From contig CAJXQX010000009.1 in assembly GCA_913058185.1 (NCBI GenBank), positions 1-64,000 of the forward strand: a stretch of 64,000 bases of DNA, given 5' to 3'. This document shows positions 45,093 to 53,437 of the stretch, in pieces. Source of the stretch: an uncultured Verrucomicrobiota bacterium (lineage in GTDB: Bacteria; Verrucomicrobiota; Verrucomicrobiia; Opitutales; Opitutaceae). The stretch's first letter is position 1; each line of letters starts with the position of its first letter. The notes beneath the pieces are model-generated. The model saw nothing but the letters and a program-made list of their open reading frames with translations. It was not told the origin of the DNA and ran no database searches. The translations under genes were made by a program, and so were the position numbers.

Positions 45093-46937
45093 ATGCGCCT
45101 TAGGAATTTCCTCACCCTGATCTGCGCCGGTGCTCTCCTCACGAGCGCGGCTCCAGTCAAAAACAAGCCCTCAGCGAATCGTAGAGCTAAGGCGGTTTTA
45201 ACCACCCCAGAGGTGGCGCCGGTGGATATTATCTGTTTCGCTCTCTACACCGTCTCGGACGGAACGCTCAAGCTGACCGCTCAGCTTTATCCGATTCCCG
45301 ATGGGGAGACCCATACCGTCCGCTTGGAAATCATGCAGGGTAGAAAATGGGTCGAAGTCGCTAAGACGAAGGTGATCAATCCCGGCTGGACGGCGCCGTT
45401 TCGCGTCGAGGACTGGAATGATTCGATGGCGCAGCGCTATCGAGTGCGTCACGGTTCAACTGCCACCTACGAAGGCACTATCCGTCGGAATCCCACCGAT
45501 CAGGACGAGCTGATCGTGGCGGGATTTACCGGCAATTCCATTCAACCTTCGCATGGCGGCGATATCTCCCGCCAGGACATCATCGATAACGTCAAACGGG
45601 TCGACGCGGACGTGCTCTTCTTCTCCGGTGACCAGGTCTACGATCATTTCAAACACTATGCCGCTTGGCTGAAGTTCGGTCGGGATTTTGGAGAAATCAT
45701 CAAGGATCGACCAACGATTTGCCTGCCCGATGATCACGATGCGGGGCAGCCAAATTTGTGGGGAGAGAGTGGTAAAATCTCGACGCTCAGCGGTGCCTCC
45801 GACGGGGGCTATTCTCGTCCCGGCGTATATGTGCAGGAGGTTGAGCGGGCTCAGACCAGCCACCTCCCAGATCCTGTCGATCCGCATAAAATCGGACAAG
45901 GCATTGGGGTGTGGTTCACTAATTTAAACTGGGGTGGCATTGATTTTGCGATTCTCGAGGATCGTAAGTTTAAGACCGGTCCGGCCGGTCGAGTGCCAAA
46001 GCAAGGGCCGCGCCCCGATCATATTCGTAATCCCGAATACGATCCCGCCAGTGTCGACGTCGATGGAGCTGTTCTGCTGGGTGATCGTCAGCTCAAGTTC
46101 ATCGATAATTGGGCGCAGGATTGGCAAGACGCGGACATGAAGGTCGCGCTCTCTGCGACCATCTTTACGGGTGGCGCGCATATTCATGGCGACGCCAACG
46201 GTCGGCTCCATGCTGATATGGATTCAAATGGCTGGCCTCAGGCCGGTCGCAATCGTGCTCTGGGCTCCTTGCGTAAGGCATTCGCCTTCCACTTGGCCGG
46301 GGACCAGCATCTTGCCACAATCTTTCAACACGGCGTCGATGAGCACCGTGACGCCATCTGGTCGTTTTGCGTGCCTTCTATCGCCAACCTTTATCTGCGT
46401 TGGTGGGAGCCACTCGAAGAAGGGTTGAACCGTGAAGCCGGCTCGCTCGCTTACACCGGCGACTATTTGGATGGGTTTGCTAACAAGGTGACCAACTTCG
46501 CTGCGGCCAATCCGGAGAAGAAACCGTCAGGCAAGTTGCTCAACACTCGAGCAGCTGGATATGGAATCGTGCGGATCAACACCCAGACCCGTTTGATCAC
46601 GATGGAGTGCTGGCCCCGCAACGTGGACATCACCGATGCGGATTCGGAGCAATATCCCGGCTGGCCTCGCACCATCTCCCAATTTGATAACTACAATCCG
46701 CCGTCGTGGGGACAGCTGGGTGAATTGTCCTTTGCGGTTGAGGACCCCGTTGTCCAATTGATCGATGCCGAAACCGACGAGATTCTCTATACGGTTCGAG
46801 CCAGCGGAAAATCTTTCACGCCGGGGGCTCCCTCTGGACGAGCCTTCACCGTTAAGGCCGGTAAAGATTCTCCCGACACGGTGGTGGTGAAGTCAGCGCG
46901 CGTCGGTAGTGCTCCTCAGCGCGTGAAACTGAACTAG
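45093..46937 (+). CDS. PhoD-like metallophosphoesterase, secreted
   Basis: 614 residues with a signal peptide (about 1-20). A beta-rich N-terminal region (about 45-130) precedes the PhoD-type metallophosphatase core: FSGDQVYDHF at 177-186, the His/Asp cluster LPDDHD at 211-216, TGGAHIHGD near 355, and HLAGDQHLAT near 410. These supply the usual Asp, His and Asn/Asp metal ligands. It should hydrolyse phosphomonoesters or diesters in the periplasm; it could equally be a broader phosphoesterase. The C-terminal 100 residues form an Ig-like tail. Confidence 0.87.
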   Translation: MRLRNFLTLICAGALLTSAAPVKNKPSANRRAKAVLTTPEVAPVDIICFALYTVSDGTLKLTAQLYPIPDGETHTVRLEIMQGRKWVEVAKTKVINPGWTAPFRVEDWNDSMAQRYRVRHGSTATYEGTIRRNPTDQDELIVAGFTGNSIQPSHGGDISRQDIIDNVKRVDADVLFFSGDQVYDHFKHYAAWLKFGRDFGEIIKDRPTICLPDDHDAGQPNLWGESGKISTLSGASDGGYSRPGVYVQEVERAQTSHLPDPVDPHKIGQGIGVWFTNLNWGGIDFAILEDRKFKTGPAGRVPKQGPRPDHIRNPEYDPASVDVDGAVLLGDRQLKFIDNWAQDWQDADMKVALSATIFTGGAHIHGDANGRLHADMDSNGWPQAGRNRALGSLRKAFAFHLAGDQHLATIFQHGVDEHRDAIWSFCVPSIANLYLRWWEPLEEGLNREAGSLAYTGDYLDGFANKVTNFAAANPEKKPSGKLLNTRAAGYGIVRINTQTRLITMECWPRNVDITDADSEQYPGWPRTISQFDNYNPPSWGQLGELSFAVEDPVVQLIDAETDEILYTVRASGKSFTPGAPSGRAFTVKAGKDSPDTVVVKSARVGSAPQRVKLN

Positions 46938-46993
46938 TCCTTTCACGAGCATTCCAATTTCGTGATGCGATATCGCGGTGTCGGAGTGCTTGA

Positions 46994-47138
46994 GGTAGGG
47001 ACGGACCGCTGGGCCGTCCGGGTTTCAAAGGAGAAGGCAATACCGCTACCGAATGCGAATTAGACCTGCCGGGTAGCGCGTGTTTTTAGGCCCGAGCCCG
47101 AGAGGCAAGGACGGACGGCCCAGCGGTCCGTCCCTACC
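46994..47138. repeat. Perfect 27-base inverted repeat
   Basis: 46994-47020 (beginning GGTAGGGACGGACCGCTGGG) is the exact reverse complement of 47112-47138, enclosing 91 bases. Perfect arms and a short centre suggest a recent or selected miniature inverted-repeat element. No flanking target duplication is obvious. Confidence 0.8.
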
Positions 47139-47208
47139 TTTTCGAGAGTTTGTTACCATCCCTGAAGAACGGCCGCTCAGGCGGCGGACTCGAAGGAGGA
47201 CGCGTGGT

Positions 47209-47325
47209 TGTAGCCGGGCTTGTTGAGGCCCGGAATTGCGGCGGGTTTGTGACGGGAGAGAGGCAGGATTCCGGGGTCATCCGACTTCGCCATGGCTTCG
47301 TCGGGACATGCCGGCCCCGGCTACA
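47209..47325. repeat. TGTAGCCGGG inverted pair with hairpin
   Basis: TGTAGCCGGG (47209-47218) is mirrored by CCCGGCTACA (47316-47325). The left side continues into a hairpin CCGGGC/GCCCGG (47214-47233). Same family as 15721-15795 and 18959-19043. Confidence 0.6.
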
Positions 47326-47374
47326 GCGATTGGACTCGATTGTGAAGGTGCGTGCGTGCGGATCGTTCCCCGCC

Positions 47375-48193
47375 TTAACTTTTTCCGGCTTCTTCGTTAC
47401 TGACTGGCTTGAAGGTAGGGCGTCCGTAGCGGGTGGTGGGCGGTGTGCCGGAGGGATTGTGCTTATACGTGTCTTCACCGCGGCACAGGTAGGTCTTGAA
47501 ATTGGGATTTACGGACATGTCGTTCTTCACGTCGGTGCCGGAATAGCGAATCGTGAGGCCCGCTCGTCGTCGATCGGAAGGGTTGGCGGGTGAACCATGG
47601 ATCGCTCGATCGTCATGGAGGGAACATTCCCCGGCCTTGAGATTCCATTGCACCGCGCCGTCGGCGCGAAAGTCGGTGCCATCGGCAAGCTCTAGGGTGA
47701 GCACCGAATCGGTCTCGGTGGATCGTTGGTGATTGATAATCCCTCCACGGTGAGTTTTTGGGATGAGTTTCATGCCACCGTTGACTTCATCGACATCATC
47801 GAACGCGAGCCAAACCGTTACGGAATGGTGCGGTGCCATCGGCCAATAGTAAGCGTCTTGGTGCCAGCCGACGGTGGAGTTGGACTTAGCATCCTTGATG
47901 AAAAAGTTACTCGCCCAGCAGTAAAAATCTGGCCCGAGCACGCCCGCGACGAGGTCGAGGATGCGTGGATTCATGCAGATGTCGTAGAGGTAGGTGCTTT
48001 GCTCATGCCACTCGCGGATGTCTTTGCTGTCTTCGCCTTCCTCGAGGAGTGCCATTAGATTAGGCAACTCGCGATTAAGACCCTGCATCTCCTCGAGGGT
48101 GAAAATGGGAGGGAGGCCGAGGAGGTAGCCATTTTCTTTATAAAATTTCTTCTGGTCGTCGGTCAGACGATGGGAAGGGGAATCAGCATTCAT
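47375..48193 (-). CDS. Phytanoyl-CoA dioxygenase (PhyH) family protein
   Basis: 272 residues of the Fe(II)/2-oxoglutarate PhyH fold. The iron ligands are H111 and D113 in VGWHQDAYYW and probably H199 in DRAIHGSPANPSDRRRAGLT, whose Arg would bind 2-oxoglutarate. MKLIPKTHRGG is a typical strand. It probably hydroxylates a small molecule or lipid in the cytoplasm. Such genes are common next to planctomycete-type catabolic clusters; the neighbour here is the ThuA/propeller/cytochrome gene on the same strand 94 bases upstream. Confidence 0.88.
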   Translation of the reverse strand: MNADSPSHRLTDDQKKFYKENGYLLGLPPIFTLEEMQGLNRELPNLMALLEEGEDSKDIREWHEQSTYLYDICMNPRILDLVAGVLGPDFYCWASNFFIKDAKSNSTVGWHQDAYYWPMAPHHSVTVWLAFDDVDEVNGGMKLIPKTHRGGIINHQRSTETDSVLTLELADGTDFRADGAVQWNLKAGECSLHDDRAIHGSPANPSDRRRAGLTIRYSGTDVKNDMSVNPNFKTYLCRGEDTYKHNPSGTPPTTRYGRPTFKPVSNEEAGKS

Positions 48194-48287
48194 AGCGGGT
48201 AACGAGAGGGGTTGTCGGATCTAGCGTGATCTCGAACCTAAGACCTCGCGCGACTGCTCGCCAATGAAAGTTTCGGCCCCAGCCCCA

Positions 48288-51200
48288 TCAATTCTTGATA
48301 TTGAGCGGTTGAGGAATGCGTAGGTAGTTAAACAGATCGCGTAAGTCTTCGTCGCTCATGCCGGTCAATAGCGACTCCGGCATCAGCGAGCGTTCCTGCA
48401 TCTCGAGCTTTGAGATGTGATCACGCTGGAGAATGCTTTCGTTCCCGCCCACCATCCGGATGCCAATCAATGCTTCGTCGTTACGAGAAAGGAACCCGGT
48501 CAGCAGACGACCGTCGGTGGTCTCGATCGAGGTCATTTCGTAGCCGGCGCGAATCTCGGCATTGGGATGAATGACTGAAAGCAACAAGGTGTCCGTATCT
48601 TCGCGTTGGTAAGAAGTCAGGTCGGGGCCGACCGAGCCGCCTTGATCGAATAGCGTGTGGCAGGCGGCGCAGCGTTGTTGGTATTGGGTGTGGCCTCGAA
48701 TCGGGTCGCCTCCAGGGAGCGCGAGGACCGATTTCACCCGTGCGACTTCAGCCTCGAAACCCGCGTGGGAGATCGGCTCGATCCGACCCAGCCAGTGATC
48801 GAGCCCGGTGATGATTTTGTCGTCCTCGAACCGCCGGAGTTGATCGAGCGTATTCGCAGAAACTCTGGCCGCGGAGTCCGCATCCCAAGACTTGGTCCAT
48901 ATGCGACTCCACGCCAATCGACTGGTCAATAGAGTCTCCGCAGCCTCGCGAGAGCGGCCCCTCAAGCTGCTCAGTTTAGCAATCACAGCTGTAGCGATCT
49001 GAGGATTTTCATAGATCTGAAGCGCAGCGAGTAACGCGGGTAGCAATTCGTCGTCGGCCGTTTGGAGTAAGCTGACCAATAGTTCACGGGCTTTGTCTAT
49101 CTGAGTTTCGCCTAATACTTGTAGAATCTGAGTTTTTGCGATGAGGCTGGAATCGGGTGACCGCAATTTCTGTAAGGCCGCCTCCAGGTGATCCTCGGTA
49201 TCGAGTCGCAGCAGAAGTGCCATCGGCGGTTGGGACGTCGCGAGCAATGCTTCAACCAGAGATGCGGGTAAGCCGGCCATGGATCGGCCCTTAAACGCTT
49301 CGGTAAACCCAGTGACTAAGGGGCCTTCCCACGAGTCGTGGTTCACTGCGTTTAATAAGTCAGTGCAACGCCGTAAATCTGCCGGCTTTCCTGAGCTCGC
49401 CATCCGACGCATTAGGAAATTGGCGAGATCCGGAAGCGAGGAAATGGGGCGAGATTTTGCGAGGGTGATCAGAGCGTTCAACACCGCGTCGGGACTTTTT
49501 GGGTAGAAGGGCTCGAGGGCCCACCAGATCATACGTTCTAGATCGGGATTGTTTTGGGCTAACTCGTGATCGCTCAGGACCGCGATTAACCGCATGGCAT
49601 CCGCCACCGGGAGGCGACCTGCGCTCGAGGCGGCTTGGCTTAATACTTCGTGATTCGTTTCGCGTTTGATCACGGTGGCGATCGCGCTCACCTGCGCTGG
49701 AGTGGCAGTTCGTTGGTCGCCCAAGAGTCGAATGGCCCACATCCGCACTGCGGGATTTACGTGATCGATCGCGAGGCCAAACGCGTCGTTGTCGAAGGCG
49801 CCGAGCAGATTGAGCGCCCACAGGGATTCGAGGGCAAATTGCCCGGATTCATGTCGGAGGATTTCGTGCAGACGAGGGATCACGCTCATCCGATCATCGC
49901 GCCAGCGCAGCTGTTGTCGGGCGGTTTCTCGCCACCAGCGATTACGGTAGTTTAACACCTCAACGAGCTCGGCAGTGCTGATCTGGCGAAAGTCGATCGG
50001 TCCCATGGGTTCGCTATTTTTGGCCCGGATGCGGAAAATTCGCCCGTCGATTTTACTGATCTTCCCCTCGTGGTTACGGTAGTGGTTTACCTGTTGGTCA
50101 TACCAATCGCAGAGGTAGAGAGCTCCATCGGGACCTGACTCCAAATAGACGGGCCGGAACCAGCGATCTTCTGCATTAAGCAACAAGTCGATGGATTTGC
50201 CGCGATAATTGAGGCCTTCGAATTCGATTTCGTATGATCCCACGTTGCCTTGGAGGGTTCCGAGATACAGGAGCGATTCATGGTAACGCGGAGGAAGTGC
50301 GGCACCTTCGTATTTTATGATCGAATTAGAGATCCGGCGGTGGCCCGGTGCGTTGATACCTTCAAAGTAATCGTAGGCGTGGGGGTTGGAGAGGGCGCCG
50401 TGTTTGCCAAAGTTCTTTTTGTAGAAAGCACCCTGCAGATAGAAATAGCCGGGGTAACGGTCGTTCGTCCCCGCCATCAACCGACCCTGAGCATCGAATT
50501 CGCAACTCCAGATGTTCCCGCCGCCTTCCGCGAAGACTTCATAGTGGCGGAGCTCTGGATGGTAGCGCCACATGAGTTGGCCAACTCGACTGATCGGAGC
50601 CGCATCACTCCCGGTCACCACGACATCGGAAGTGACGGTCGAACCTTGGGCGCCATAGAGCCAACCATCAGGGCCCCAGCACAGGGAATTCACGACCGAG
50701 TGGGAGTCCTGGATACCGAACCCATCGAGGTGAACCACCGGGTCGGCGTCCGGCACATCGTCGGCATCGGCATCGGGGTAAAATAAGAGATACGGTGGGT
50801 TGAGCACCCACGCCCCACCTTTACCGGTTACGACGCTCGTCGCGAAACTAAGACCCTCTACGAATACTTTTGATTTATCAAATGAGCCATCGCCGTCGGT
50901 GTCTTCGTGAATCGAGATGCGGTCTAATCCGGGGGTGAACTCAGGGTGTCCCGGCGGGTGGGGTTTGTGGTCGTAGACGTTGCGCCAGTATTGGTCGCGA
51001 CTCACCAACTCCAAACCGGCTGGTTCGGGGTATTGCCGATATTCGACCACCCACATCCGGCCGCGCTCGTCGAAGTTGAGAAATACCGGTTGTTTGATGC
51101 CGGGCTCCGCAGCTAACAAGTCGACCTCGAGGTCGGACGGGGTGCGCATGCCAGCGAGTGAATCGTCCGGAGACTGCCCGCTGTCCGTTGCTTCATAATC

Positions 51201-52052
51201 CTTTTCGAGGAATTCAGTTTCCTGATCCGTGGCCGGGCGAGGTTTTTGCAGGGCCCAGCCAATCGCATTGGCGAGGTGGGTTTGAAACCAAGGGAGTTTG
51301 AAGTGATTCGTATCCCCCAGCGAAGTGTAGAAGCTCCGGACCCCACCATGGTCGAGCGTCCAGCTCACGGGCTGATAGGTTTCGGGGCGATTTTCCAAGT
51401 GACCGCTTAGGAAAATCATGGCCCGTTCGTCGATATCTAGATTGCGATACAGGCTGGAAGTAACGGGTTGGTCAGCGGACCAGGTGATCCCGGCCATGAT
51501 GGGGTGATTAGAGACTTCGCGCACGCGTCGCACCTTCGACTGTCCCTCGTTGTTGCCGTAGTGGCCATCATAGCGAACGCCGAAGACATCGTGGTCGAAG
51601 GTGTCCCATGATTGTTGATCATCAGTTGGGGTGTATCCGGGGCGGGGTTTCGCCCCGAAGGCGTGTGATGCGGTGCGAACGCCGATCACGGGTTTTCCGT
51701 CGGTGACCCAGCCTCGGATGCGGTCCATCTGTGAGGAATTTGGGAAACGGCGTCTGGTGCTGATGAACAATAAATCAGCTCGTCCCAGCGCTGCTTCGAG
51801 TCCGTCAAATCGATGGACATCGGGTGAAGCTCGGTCGCCGGAGGCGGCAAATATGAATTCGGTGCGATACCCGAGTGGTTGCAGCACCTCCCGGGCGAAG
51901 ACGGGCAATGATTCAGCCGTCCCGTATTCTACTTCACCCATGAGAAAGAGGATCGTCGGCGCGGTTGGGTTGTCGTCTTCGGTGGGGGAGGTCGCCGAGC
52001 TGACGTGAGCGGCTACGAACAGGCCGACAAAGAGGATTCGGAGGAATTGCAT
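48288..52052 (-). CDS. ThuA/beta-propeller/HEAT/cytochrome c fusion protein
   Basis: A 1254-residue secreted protein with a signal peptide ending near HVSSATS. Residues about 30-270 form a ThuA-like domain (TILFLMGEVEYGTAESLPVF, GLEAALGRADLLFISTRRRF, GKPVIGVRTASHAFG). A propeller dehydrogenase-like domain covers about 295-690 (LEVDLLAAEPGIKQPVFLNF, a DTDGDGSFDKSK loop, SLCWGPDGWLYGAQG). HEAT-like repeats follow (about 710-1090). A C-terminal cytochrome c domain carries CAACH near residue 1130 and ends LRDLFNYLRIPQ. The architecture fits large PVC-group periplasmic oxidoreductases; ThuA domains are linked to sugar metabolism. Substrate unknown. Confidence 0.88.
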   Translation of the reverse strand: MQFLRILFVGLFVAAHVSSATSPTEDDNPTAPTILFLMGEVEYGTAESLPVFAREVLQPLGYRTEFIFAASGDRASPDVHRFDGLEAALGRADLLFISTRRRFPNSSQMDRIRGWVTDGKPVIGVRTASHAFGAKPRPGYTPTDDQQSWDTFDHDVFGVRYDGHYGNNEGQSKVRRVREVSNHPIMAGITWSADQPVTSSLYRNLDIDERAMIFLSGHLENRPETYQPVSWTLDHGGVRSFYTSLGDTNHFKLPWFQTHLANAIGWALQKPRPATDQETEFLEKDYEATDSGQSPDDSLAGMRTPSDLEVDLLAAEPGIKQPVFLNFDERGRMWVVEYRQYPEPAGLELVSRDQYWRNVYDHKPHPPGHPEFTPGLDRISIHEDTDGDGSFDKSKVFVEGLSFATSVVTGKGGAWVLNPPYLLFYPDADADDVPDADPVVHLDGFGIQDSHSVVNSLCWGPDGWLYGAQGSTVTSDVVVTGSDAAPISRVGQLMWRYHPELRHYEVFAEGGGNIWSCEFDAQGRLMAGTNDRYPGYFYLQGAFYKKNFGKHGALSNPHAYDYFEGINAPGHRRISNSIIKYEGAALPPRYHESLLYLGTLQGNVGSYEIEFEGLNYRGKSIDLLLNAEDRWFRPVYLESGPDGALYLCDWYDQQVNHYRNHEGKISKIDGRIFRIRAKNSEPMGPIDFRQISTAELVEVLNYRNRWWRETARQQLRWRDDRMSVIPRLHEILRHESGQFALESLWALNLLGAFDNDAFGLAIDHVNPAVRMWAIRLLGDQRTATPAQVSAIATVIKRETNHEVLSQAASSAGRLPVADAMRLIAVLSDHELAQNNPDLERMIWWALEPFYPKSPDAVLNALITLAKSRPISSLPDLANFLMRRMASSGKPADLRRCTDLLNAVNHDSWEGPLVTGFTEAFKGRSMAGLPASLVEALLATSQPPMALLLRLDTEDHLEAALQKLRSPDSSLIAKTQILQVLGETQIDKARELLVSLLQTADDELLPALLAALQIYENPQIATAVIAKLSSLRGRSREAAETLLTSRLAWSRIWTKSWDADSAARVSANTLDQLRRFEDDKIITGLDHWLGRIEPISHAGFEAEVARVKSVLALPGGDPIRGHTQYQQRCAACHTLFDQGGSVGPDLTSYQREDTDTLLLSVIHPNAEIRAGYEMTSIETTDGRLLTGFLSRNDEALIGIRMVGGNESILQRDHISKLEMQERSLMPESLLTGMSDEDLRDLFNYLRIPQPLNIKN

Positions 52053-52164
52053 CAGTTGGGGGAGCCACAGTGGGGCGGAGGCGAGCGACTCGTTTATGAT
52101 GCTACTTTAGCATTAGGACGAAAGGATTTCCTTGTTAATCAGTTCAACCTTGAGAACCGCCCAC

Positions 52165-52193
52165 AAAAAACCGCGCCCGTTTAACGAGCGCGG
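52165..52193 (-). terminator. Rho-independent terminator downstream of the Fur-family gene
   Basis: CCGCGC (52171-52176) pairs with GCGCGG (52188-52193) and an inner CG/CG, followed on the minus strand by six T. It lies 29 bases past the gene's stop codon. Confidence 0.85.
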
Positions 52194-52221
52194 TGGAAAA
52201 TCTTAGGGTATCCGCTGAACC

Positions 52222-52728
52222 TTAGCGGATCTCGGCCATCAATGCGCCATTCTGCACACGATCGATTGGGTGCTTGGGGGCGCGAGCGAAGAACTCGACC
52301 AGATGCGAGACATCGGTGTAACCGTGCGCGATCAACTTCTGCTCGATCTTCTGCATCGCGGTGCTGAGCTCTATCGCCAATTCCGAGTCGAGTTCGCTGA
52401 TCGAATTCGAGGTCTTATCCACGATGTGGTAGAAAGGGGAGTCATCGAGGGCGATCTGGTAGAGACTCGCCCCGTTATGGAAGAAGCAGCGCCGAACGAG
52501 GCCTAATTCCTCAAATGCGGCTAAACAGCGATAGACGGTGACGAGGTCGCAAACCGTATTCGCCAATTCCGCGTGAATATGTTCGATGCTAGCGGGTAGC
52601 GAGCGCTTGATCAGCACATCGAGGATGGCGATTCGAGGTTGAGTAATTCGCAACCCTCCGGCTTTCAGGCGGTTGCAGGCCATTTGTAGTGCAGCCGCAG
52701 ATGGTGATTCAGAATCTAAGTCCGGCAT
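52222..52728 (-). CDS. Fur-family transcriptional regulator with degenerate metal site
   Basis: 168 residues from the ATG at 52728; an upstream ATG at 52758 would add 10 residues and neither has a strong ribosome site. The winged-helix domain is clear: LKAGGLRITQPRIAILDVLI and CDLVTVYRCLAAFEELGLVR, with Tyr in the recognition helix. The usual metal segment (HHDHxxCxxCG) is replaced by FYHIVDKTSNSISELD around residues 99-114: one His remains and both Cys are gone. The C-terminal CxxC is also absent. It may therefore sense something other than iron or zinc, or bind metal weakly. It is divergent from the Minf_1886 gene across an AT-rich promoter region. Confidence 0.88.
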   Translation of the reverse strand: MPDLDSESPSAAALQMACNRLKAGGLRITQPRIAILDVLIKRSLPASIEHIHAELANTVCDLVTVYRCLAAFEELGLVRRCFFHNGASLYQIALDDSPFYHIVDKTSNSISELDSELAIELSTAMQKIEQKLIAHGYTDVSHLVEFFARAPKHPIDRVQNGALMAEIR

Positions 52729-52945
52729 GGGGTGGTTAGTTTGTGTTGCAGAAATCATGTAATTATTATATCTTTGTGCTTCGGTTATGTTTTGGAAAAA
52801 AAATGTAAAGCCAATCAGCCACTTTACTTAATTTTTACAAACTCGTTGATTTTGACGAATTTCCCCGCTTTTGACTTCAAAATCAGGACCAATATGGGGA
52901 TTTTAGCAAATTTAGACCCAATTTTCCTCCCATCAAATTTTACCA

Positions 52946-53362
52946 ATGCAAGATCTGGATTTTAACGAAGTGGTGACGCTTATTTACAAAGAAGATCCGC
53001 GTTTTAACAAAAGTGTCTACGGATTCGTGCGGCAGGGTTTAGATTTTACCGTCAAGGAATTGAAGAAAAGTGATAATTCTCGGGCTGGAAAATCACTCCA
53101 TGTCACGGGTGAGGAGCTTTTAATGGGGCTCCGGGCGTTTGCTCTCGATCAATTCGGTCCGATGTCTCGCACGGTGTTGGGCGACTGGGGCGTCACCCAG
53201 TGCAGTCATTTTGGCGATATTGTGTTCAATTTGATCGAATACAGCGTCTTCAGTCGCAACGAGCAGGACAAACGGGAGGATTTTATGGACGTTTACACGT
53301 TTGAAGAAGCGTTTGACGCCCCGTTTCGGCCCAACGAACAACGCCAACCGCGTTTCGTTTAA
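52946..53362 (+). CDS. Minf_1886 family protein
   Basis: 138 residues of a small family known almost only from Verrucomicrobia and Planctomycetes. Recognisable segments are DFNEVVTLIYKEDPRFNKSV, YGFVRQGLDFTVKEL, LLMGLRAFALDQFGPMSRTV and GDIVFNLIEYSVFSRNEQDK. Its function is not established. It is soluble with no signal peptide. It lies 75 bases upstream of the M16 peptidase gene on the same strand and shares an AT-rich divergent promoter region with the Fur-family gene. Confidence 0.88.
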   Translation: MQDLDFNEVVTLIYKEDPRFNKSVYGFVRQGLDFTVKELKKSDNSRAGKSLHVTGEELLMGLRAFALDQFGPMSRTVLGDWGVTQCSHFGDIVFNLIEYSVFSRNEQDKREDFMDVYTFEEAFDAPFRPNEQRQPRFV

Positions 53363-53437
53363 GCCGGTCAGTTGACGCATTCCTGATCTGAGCCTTGGCA
53401 TTTGCTGGAGGCTGGTCGTTAGTCAGCGGTTAAACCC

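Larger units (their letters stand above)
46938..47374. other. Intergenic gap made of inverted repeats
   Basis: A 437-base gap between convergent genes with no convincing coding region. It contains a perfect 27-base inverted repeat and a TGTAGCC-type hairpin pair, described separately. A purine-rich run separates them. Confidence 0.6.
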
